Assembly (NCBI GenBank): GCA_911728435.2
Contig: OU452214.1
Coordinates: 11,038,105-11,102,104 of the forward strand
Length of the DNA: 64,000 nucleotides
DNA from: Apoderus coryli
Lineage: Eukaryota > Arthropoda > Insecta > Coleoptera > Attelabidae
Reading direction: 5' to 3'
Each line of letters opens with the position of its first letter. The stretch's first letter is position 1. The translations under genes were made by a program, and so were the position numbers. The notes beneath the pieces were generated by a model, which was given only the letters and a program-made list of their open reading frames with translations, searched no databases and was not told the DNA's origin. Below, in pieces: positions 55,624 through 64,000 of the stretch.

Positions 55624-58600
55624 CTAAATATGAATTTCACGTAAAGCTACCAGCTGCTCTTCGCCCAATTGGATTTTATCGGCGATTTCCTTAGCATCCA
55701 CAATCAACTTAGTTTTCATATGGATGAAATGATCATAGTTGGCGTATTGCGCCGATGACAGATACTTGTACAACATGGAGGAAACAGTTGAGGCACGGCC
55801 ATCGATGCGTCGCTTCAACTGTTTCGCCTCGTCGAATTGATCGTGGAGTTTATCGCGTTTCGATTCCAGTATGTTCTGTTAAACCAACAAACAAAAAAAA
55901 AAAGGCTTCAGAACCGTTTGATTCGAAGGGATGGTAACTTACCCGTTCGGGATGGTCGATTTCAATGCCTCCTAGAGCGTTTTCCACACGTGCTAACCGC
56001 CCGCTAAGGCATAACAGTAAACTGGTGATTTTCCCAATTTCCTCGACATGCACACGGAATTTCGCTACTTCGTACGGTCTGGCGACACTATCTACGTAAT
56101 CCTCAACTTTAACGCCCAGTTCATCATTGAACTTTGTCTCTTTGTTGATCTCGAGTAGTTCTCCGCGGAGGATTTGTAGCTTTCTATCCAGACGTGTGAT
56201 CAATTGTTCCTGAAACAAATAGCAAATTGCAGAGCGAGTCTAACTTAATGTTAAACTCGTACTTTTTTCTCACGCAGATCACTAGTATTCTTCACCACCT
56301 CCCACCGATCAATATCGCGACCATATCGATTCAGGAACACAGCCTTCGGCTCCGATGTCGTGAAATACGTTGAGGTGCCCGACAAAATTGGGCTTGGTGG
56401 TTGCTCTGATGATGGTAACGAAACTGCAGTACTAAAAACCATGGAAACATAAATGTCGTAAATGACATAAATGTCGTAAAAGACACAAATGTCGTAAATG
56501 ACACAAATGTCGTAAATGACATAAATGTCGTAAATGACATAAAAGTCGTAAAAGACACAAATGTCGTAAATTACATAAATGACAAATGTCGTAAATGACA
56601 CAAATGTCGTAAAAGACAATGTCGTAAATGACATAAACGTCGAAAATGACATAAATGTCGTAAATAACATAAATGTCGTAAATGACACAAATATCGTATA
56701 TGACATAAATGTCGTAAAAGACATAAATATCGTAAATGACATACATGTCGTAAATGACATAAATGTCGTAATTGACATAAATATCGTAAATTAAATATCG
56801 TAAATGACATACATGTCGTAAATGACACAAATGTCGTAAATGACATAAATGACACAAATCTTGTAAATGAGATAAATGTCGTAAATGTCGTAATTGACAT
56901 AAATGTAGTAAATGACATAAATGTAGTAAATGACATAAATGTCGTAAATGACATAAATGTCGTAAATGACAAATGTCGTAAATGACATAAATGTCGTAAA
57001 TTACATAAATATCGTAAATGACATAAATGTCGTAATGACAAATGTCGTAAATGACAAATGTCGTAAATGACATAAATGTCGTAAATGACATAAATGTCGT
57101 AAATGACAAATGTCGTAAATGACATAAATGTCGTAAATTACATAAATATCGTAAATGACATAAATGTCGTAATGACAAATGTCGTAAATGACAAATGTCG
57201 TAAATGACATAAATGTCGTAAATTACATAAATATCGTAAATGACATAAATGTCGTAATGACAAATGTCGTAAATGACAAATGTCGTAAATGACATAAATG
57301 TCGTAAATTACATAAATATCGTAAATGACATAAATGTCGTAAATGACACAAATGTCGTAAATTACATAAATATCGTAAATGACATAAATGTCGTAAATGA
57401 CATAAATGTCATAAAAGACATAATGACGTAAATGACATAATGCCATCCGGAGTGCTGTGACGTCACTTCCTGGTCCAGGACCCGTATAGTCTAAATATCT
57501 ACTAGTGTTGTACTTACCTTAACTGAATTGGGACAGTCTTATGTATCGGACTGTTATTTTCGGTTGCATGAAATGGTGGAACGGTTGTAGTGAACTTTTT
57601 CGTGGTTATGAAGAGGTTTTGCACGTAATCGGTTGGTTTCTTCATATCTGGACCGGGCACTGTAAAATGTTACCAAGTTAATTAGTTGTGGTCCTGATAT
57701 TTCTAGAATATTCCCAAATTAATGTAAAGCCCAAGATTTCTGTTCTGCGAACGTCAAATATGGAACATCAAATTCTACACAGGGATCCAATTAATTTATG
57801 AGGTCAGTTTGAAGATCTTGCACTGAACACGTCTATATTTTAAATTTTAGAAGGTACAGGAATGCAATTTTTATGTGGAGAAGTTAGGAGATGAAAATGC
57901 TCAAAATTTTTAGTTTTACTAGGTACAGGGACCCCATTAGTTTATAGGGTTAAATTGGAGATCTCGTTCTAAAAACATTCAAATTTTAATTTTGACAAGG
58001 TATAGGGACCCAATTAATTTATAGGGTTAAATTGGAGATCTTGTTCTAAAAACAATCAAATTTTAAATGTTACTAGATACAGGGACCCAATTAATTTATG
58101 GGGTCAATTTGAAAGTACAGGGACCCAATTAGTATATAGGGTCTAATTGGAGATCTTGTTCTAAAAACATTCCAATTTTAAATTTTACGAGATACAGGGA
58201 CCCAATTAATTTATGGGGTCAATTTGAAAGTACAGGGACCCAATTAGTTTATAGGGTTAAATTGGAGATCTTGTTCTAAGAACATTCAAATTTTAAGATA
58301 TACAGGGACCCAATTAATTTTTGGGGTCAATTTGAAGGTACAGGGACCCAATTAGTTTATAGGGTTAAATTGGAGATCTTGTTCTAAAAATATTCAAATT
58401 TTAAGATATACAGGGACCCAATTAATTTTTGGAGGCAATTTGAAGGTACAGGGTATACAGTTTATAGGGTTAAATTGGAGATCTCGTTCTAAAAACATTC
58501 AAATTTTAAATGTAACGAGATACAGGGACCCAATTAATTTATGGGGTCAATTTGAAGGTACAGGGACCCAATTAGTTTATAGGGTTAAATTGGAGATCTC

Positions 58601-61600
58601 GTTCTAAAAACATTCAAATTTTAAATGTTACGAGATACAGGGACCCAATTTTTATGGGGCCAATTTGAAAGTACAGGGACCCAATTAGTTTATAGGGTTA
58701 AATTGGAAATCTCGTTCTAAAAACATTCAAATTTTAAATTTTACGAGATACAGGGATCCAATTAGTTTATGTGGTCAAATTGAAGACATTATACTGAAGT
58801 TCGAATTTTACAAGGTACATGAACCCAACTTTTATGAGTGTACCTAGTAAAATTTAAATTGTAGAAATTTTTAGTGCGAGATCTCCCCCAGTTAGATCTC
58901 ACATTGAAAGAATACATTCCAATTTTCAATTTTACAAGGTACAGGGAGACAATTAATTTATGAGGTCAATTTGGAGATCTCGAACTAAATATTTCTACAA
59001 TTTAAATTTTACTAGGTACAGGGACCCAATTTATGGCGTTAAGTTGAAGATATCGCTCTAAAAACATTCAAATTTGAAATTTTACGAGGTACAGGGATCC
59101 AATTAATTTATGTGGTCAAATTGAAGACATTATAATGAAGTTCGAATATTACGAGGTACAGGGACACAAATAATTTATGTGGATAAGTTGGAGATCTCGC
59201 ACTGAAAACTTTTACATTTATTTTAAATTTTACAAGGTACATGAGCCCAATTTTTTGAGGGTAACTGGGGGAGATCTCGCATTGAAAGAATACATTCAAA
59301 TTTTCAATTTTACAAGGTACAGGGATCCAATTAATTTATGAGGTCAATTTGGAGATCTCGCACTAAAAATTTCTACAATTTAAATTTTATGAGGTACAGG
59401 GATCCAATTAATTTATGAGCTCAATTTGGAGATCTCTTACTAAAAATTTCTACAATTTAAATTTTATAAGGTACAGGGATCCAATTAATTTATGAGGTCA
59501 ATTTGGAGATCTCGCACTAAATATTTCTACAATTTAAATTTTATGAGGTACAGGGATACAATTAATTTATGGGGTCAATTTGAAGGTACAGGGCCTCAAT
59601 TAGTTTATAGGGTTAAATTGGAGATCTCGTTCTAAAAACATTCAAATTTTAAATGTTACGAGATACAGGGACCCAATTAATTTATGGGGTCAATTTGAAG
59701 GTACATGGACCCAATTAGTTTATAGGGTTAAATTAAAGATCTTGTTCTAAAAACATTCAAATTTTAAATTTTATGAGGTACAGGGTTCCAATTAATTTAT
59801 GGGGTCAATTTGAAGGTACAGGGACCCAATTAGTTTATAGGTTAATTGGAGATCTCGTTCTAAAAACATTCAAATTTTAAATGTGACTAGATACAGGGAA
59901 CCAATTAATTTATGGGGTCAATTTGAAAGTACATGGACCCAATTAGTTTATAGGGTTAAATTGGAGATCTTGTTCTAAGAACATTCAAATTTTAAATTTT
60001 ACGAGATACAGGGACCCAATTAATTTATGGGGTCAATTTGAAGGTACAGGGACCCAATTAGTTTATAGGGTTAAATTGGAGATCTCGATCTAAAAACATT
60101 CAAATTTTAAATGTTACGAGATACAGGGACCCAATTCATTTATGGGGTCAAGTTGAAGGTACAGAGACCCAATTAGGTTATAGGGTTAAATTGGAGATCT
60201 CGATCTAAAAACATTCAAATTTTAAATTTTACGAGATACAGGGACTCAATTAATTTATGGGGTCAATTTGAAGGTACAGGGACCCAATTAGTTTATAGGG
60301 TTAAATTGGAGATCTTTGTCTAAAAACATTCAAAATTTAAATGTTACGAGATACAGGGACCCAATTAATTTATGGGGTCAATTTGAAGGTACAGGGACCC
60401 AATTAATTAATGTGGTCAAGTTGGAGATCTCGCACTAAAAAATTCTACAATTTAAATTTTAGGAGGTACAGGGATCCAATTAATTTATGAGGTCAATTTG
60501 GAGATCTCGCACTAAAAATTTCTAAAATTTAAATTTTATGAGGTACAGGGATCCAATTAATTTATGAGGTCAATTTGGAGATCTCGCACTAAATATTTCT
60601 ACAATTTAAATTTTACTAGGTACAGGGACCCAATTTATGGCGTTAAGTTAGAGATATCGCTCTAAAAACACTCAAATTTTAAATTTTACGAGGTACAGGG
60701 TTCCAATTAATTTATGTGGTGAAATTGGAGACATTATACTGAAGGTAGAATTTTACGAGGTACAGGGACACAATTAATTTTTGTGGCTAAGTTAGAGATC
60801 TCGCACTGAAAACTTTTTTTAACTTTTACAAGGTACATGAGCCCAATTTTTATGAGGGTAATTGGAGGAGATCTCGCATTGAAGGAATACATTCAAATTT
60901 TCAATTTTACAGGGACACAATTAATTTATGAGGTCAAGTTTGAGATCTCGCACTAAAACCTTGTACATTTTAAATTTTACGAGGTACAGGGATCCAATTA
61001 ATTTGTAGGATATAGTAAAGTAGCATACCTAAAAGCTCTTTCAACTTGACAGCAGTCGGCAAACAACTTACGAACTCCTCCGACAATTTCTCACACTCAA
61101 TCTCCTCAATCAACTTTTTCCGCCCTATCATAAACATTGAATGCTTTCCCTCACCATCACTCTTCCTCATCAACGCCTCCTGCACATCCAATTCCGTTTG
61201 CGATGCCGCATCACTCGTCGTCGCATTGATCCTTAAGGTAATTTCACTCTTTTGCATCACTGGCGTATTCTCCACATCAAGAATCGATGCACCAGCACAA
61301 GAATCGTTGTTATCGACCTGTATAGCACACGTACTGACCTGATTTTCCGGCTTCTCAACCTCAACAATCGGCGATTCCGGGTTGATTACGATCGCTGATT
61401 TAAACACACTGTTAGATGCACTCTTTGAGCATTCCCCAGCCTCGTGGCAACAGTGCTCCACTTTCCTGCTACAGGAATCGTTTGATTTCCTTTCATGATT
61501 ACTCGAGTCAGTCGAAAAGTCAAAAATGCGTCTACAATGACAAGTGACACATTTCAATCGTTCTTCGTCGCGACAAACTGAGGATTTCTTTACTTGACAA

Positions 61601-64000
61601 CAAGAATTACCATTTTTCAAGTCAAATTCACTGTCAATTGAATTATTTTCGGGTTTGTCGGAGACAGTGCAGACTTTGTCGTAGGCACTATAAAGTTGAG
61701 CGGTTTTACCACAGACTTTATTAGGTTTGTCGGAGGCACTGTAGCATTTGTCGTAGGCACTATGTCCTTCCTCACTATTGCCACAGTCTTTATAAGGTTT
61801 GTCGGAGGCACTCCAGCATTTGTCGTAGGCACTATGACCTTCCTCACTGTTGCCACAGTCTTTATAAGGTTTGTCGGAGACACTGTAGCATTTGTCGGAG
61901 TCACTGCAGTATTTGTCGTAGGCACTATGTACTTGGTCAGTGTTGCCACAGTCTTTATAAGGTTTGTCGGAGGCACTGTAGCATTTGTCGTAGGCACTAT
62001 GACTTTCCTCACTGTTGCCACAGTCATTATAATGTTTCTCGGAGGCACTACAGCATTTGTCGTAGGCACAATGAACTTGCTCAGTGTTGCCACAGTCTTT
62101 ATAAGGTTTGTCGGAGGCACTGTAGCATTTGTCGTAGGCACTATGTACTTGCTCAGTGTTGCCACAGTCTTTGTAAGATTTGTCGGAGACACTGCAGCAT
62201 TTGTCGTAGGCACTATGACTTTTCTCACTGTTGTCATAGTCTTTATAAGGTTTGTCGGAGGCACTGTAGCATTTGTCGTAGGCACTATGACCATCCTCAC
62301 TGTTGCCACAGTCTTTATAAGATTTGTCGGAGGCACTGCAGCATTTGTCGTAGGTACTATGAACTTGCTCAGTGTTGCCACAGTCTTTATAAGGTTTGTC
62401 GGAGGCACTGCAGCATTTGTCGTAGGCACTATGAACTTGCTCAGTGTTGCCACAGTCTTTATAAGGTTTGTCGGAGGCACTGCAGAATTTGTCGTGGGCA
62501 TCATAAACTTTTTGCTCCGCACCAAACGATTCTATGTCGGAGGCAATATGAGACTTATCGCAAACGTTATTATTACTGAGATCTGACGTGTTAAGGCACT
62601 TGTCTGAGGCACTATTTCCGTTAATAATTATCGCTTCATTTTGACTAAACGTGTCGGAGTTACTTAAAGGTTTGTCTAAGGTTTTGTCTGAGACTACATG
62701 CAAGGAAATGTCTCTATTATTATTTTTATGGGAGGCACTACTATCACAGTCTTGTCGTGGTTCGATAAACGCACTACGTTTTATGTCGGAGGCATCACAA
62801 TTGATCTGTTTGACGTTTATCGGTAACAAATCGGGTAAATCAGAAGTGGGATGAGGCACAACACTTCGCTGTAATGCCCTTACATTAAAGTTGTCGTTTA
62901 AAAACGCGCTACTGCGTTGGATTGCGTTCAATCTCGCTGCGTACCCTGTATTATTGTTCCCTACGCGTAAACTTCGATTAATTCGCGCATTACGTGGCTG
63001 TAATGGAGGAGGTGGAGTCGTCGGCGATTGCATAACGTTCTCCACCAATGATAATCGTTGCTGTTTAATCACGTGTTCATCCGCACAAGGCATCAAGAAT
63101 AGCCGTTGTAAATGTTCACTTTTTGGTGGCCGTATCGGCAACACTGCACCGTTTTTATGGTTTTGGCAAGATATCAACACAGTATCACTTAAATTATCAC
63201 TAGCGAACGCTTGAGTATTATTTGTAACATCACTGTTTCGTAGTTCAGAGGTGGGATTTAAGTCTGATTGTTTCTGACCGGCAGAATCACGAGTTCGCAT
63301 AGTTTTCGTATTACGAACATCACTGTTTCGTACGAACATGTCACTACCGCGAGTTTTATCACTGTTTGTTTTATCTGTGAGTAATTGGGAATTCATTTTC
63401 ACAGCCACAGCGGTTACATTGTGTGATTTGGCGATTTGCGGTTCGATTCGATCGCTTTTGCGCAACGGTGCATTCGAATTGTGTTCGAATCGCTGCTTGT
63501 TCTTCACTGCGGTTCGTAAACTCGCTCGTTCAGCACTCAATCTTGGATTGTACGGTCGACTGTTCACTTGGTGGATGATGTGATCGCTGGATCGCGTTTT
63601 AATTAAGGAATAGTTCGCTGTTGGCTCTACGGGAATGCCCACGGAATGATGAGGGTCCATGGCGATTGCTCCCCCACCCCCATGTTTACGCTTTTGTGGG
63701 ACTTTCGAGGTTTCATGGTAAATTATGTCTTTGTCAGCCTCAATCGAATGTCCATCTAAGGAATCGCTGACAGGCGCGTAGTTGTACAACAACCTCAAAT
63801 TAGGGTTCTTCGGAGGCCGCGCAGGTGGGCGATCGTCTGACGATGATGGCAATACAAAATCGTCAATCGATATCGAAGGTCCAACGATCACTGCGTTATC
63901 GTTTTCCGGTGATTTTAAGTGACGCACAACTTCAGAGTTACGCCGCTGCAAACCACCAGACAACTTGCGTAGTCTCTGGCTTGTATCACCAGTCTCATCG
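55624..64000 (-). CDS. Shrm: Shroom, actomyosin-organising protein (3' part; 5' end outside window)
   Basis: Shroom recruits Rho kinase through its C-terminal ASD2 domain and drives apical constriction. Minus-strand exons: 61029-64000 (open to the window edge), 57518-57659, 56263-56431, 55943-56209, 55624-55875; phases 1, 2, 0, 0 agree; 1266 residues visible. Seen: a disordered Pro/Ser-rich part with PPARPPKNP; a 24-residue repeat (about 61680-62530); then ASD2 in the last two exons, with LDRKLQILRGELLEIN, LCLSGRLARVENALGG and KIQLGEEQLVALRE as its coiled-coil hallmarks, ending right after ASD2 as usual. The PDZ and ASD1 regions are not seen. The TTG at 63961-63963 is not a start, since the frame continues to the edge. 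The introns are satellite-filled. Confidence 0.9.
56448..57440. repeat. 18-bp satellite in a Shroom intron
   Basis: ACATAAATGTCGTAAATG units with deletions to 12-14 bp. Blocks of about 120 bp recur at 57000-57300. The array starts about 17 bases from the acceptor of the exon at 56263-56431. The intron's branch point must therefore lie in satellite sequence or in those few bases. Confidence 0.9.
57780..60985. repeat. about 115-bp composite satellite in a Shroom intron
   Basis: Repeating blocks of TACAGGGACCCAATTAATTT, ATGGGGTCAATTTGAAGG, then GTTTATAGGGTTAAATTGGA and GATCTCGTTCTAAAAACATT. Two subfamilies alternate: the 'ggg-acc' type, and a 'gaggtacagggatcc...gcactaaaaatttc' type at about 58870-59560 and 60410-60950. 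The array reaches to within about 40 bases of the donor at 61028. Confidence 0.92.
61680..62530 (-). repeat. 72-bp coding tandem repeat in Shroom
   Basis: About 11-12 units of 24 residues, consensus YDKCYSASDKPYKDCGNTEQ followed by VHSA. Two or three Cys per unit are unusual for a disordered region. One unit carries a 7-residue insertion (DSDKCYS). Because the unit is 72 bp, two other frames are also open over the same DNA; those are shadows. Confidence 0.9.

Noticed and set aside
54944..57446. VNDINVANDINV and related long frames
   Set aside because: 18-bp satellite translations, open on both strands.
61617..62586. Frames of about 300 codons on both strands over the Shroom repeat
   Set aside because: The 72-bp period keeps several frames open. 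Only the Shroom frame continues into conserved exons.

Overview
The window looks like an animal nuclear chromosome, most likely an insect. It carries AT-rich DNA, GT-AG introns, and recognisable metazoan proteins (UBA2, NHE8/SLC9A8, PIGF, MED18, a DDX5/Rm62-type DEAD-box helicase, Shroom). The order of insect cannot be fixed from this sequence alone. Most of the 64 kb is tandem repeat DNA rather than exons.

Layout. (1) 1-5180: the first five exons of UBA2 on the minus strand, running off the left edge; two introns are filled by satellites. (2) 5200-7140: AT-rich intergenic DNA with nothing recognisable. (3) 7150-10417: NHE8 on the minus strand, with the complete intronless PIGF gene nested in its last intron on the same strand. 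(4) 10.4-11.7 kb: divergent intergenic region with a 176-bp MITE. (5) 11725-12505: MED18, three exons, plus strand. (6) 12.6-21 kb: repeats sharing a roughly 33-bp core, interrupted by a 3.5-kb element with 31-bp TIRs and a nest of smaller inverted repeats. (7) 21.3-41.0 kb: a DDX5/Rm62 helicase gene whose 556 codons are spread over 19 kb. Its start codon is split by an intron, its introns hold several different satellites, and introns 1, 4 and 6 each hold a copy of one H/ACA-type snoRNA. (8) 41.5-44.3 kb: palindromic repeats and two C2H2 zinc-finger coding blocks separated by the helicase-intron satellite. (9) 44.9-51.9 kb: double-hairpin satellite of about 262 bp, then an array of about 210 bp. 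(10) 52.5-55.5 kb: related near-palindromic arrays. (11) 55.6-64 kb: the 3' two thirds of Shroom on the minus strand, including its ASD2 domain and a 24-residue coding tandem repeat, running off the right edge.

The genes form no operon-like unit. They are ordinary housekeeping or morphogenesis genes: SUMO activation, organellar Na+/H+ exchange, GPI-anchor synthesis, Mediator, RNA helicase, actomyosin control.

The strongest new signal is the triplicated intronic snoRNA, whose stems are supported by four paired compensatory changes between copies. Next is a 16-nt motif, GGCTCGAAGGACCAAA, that recurs dozens of times inside otherwise different repeat families in and around the helicase gene. All similarity statements rest on recalled protein families, not on a database search.
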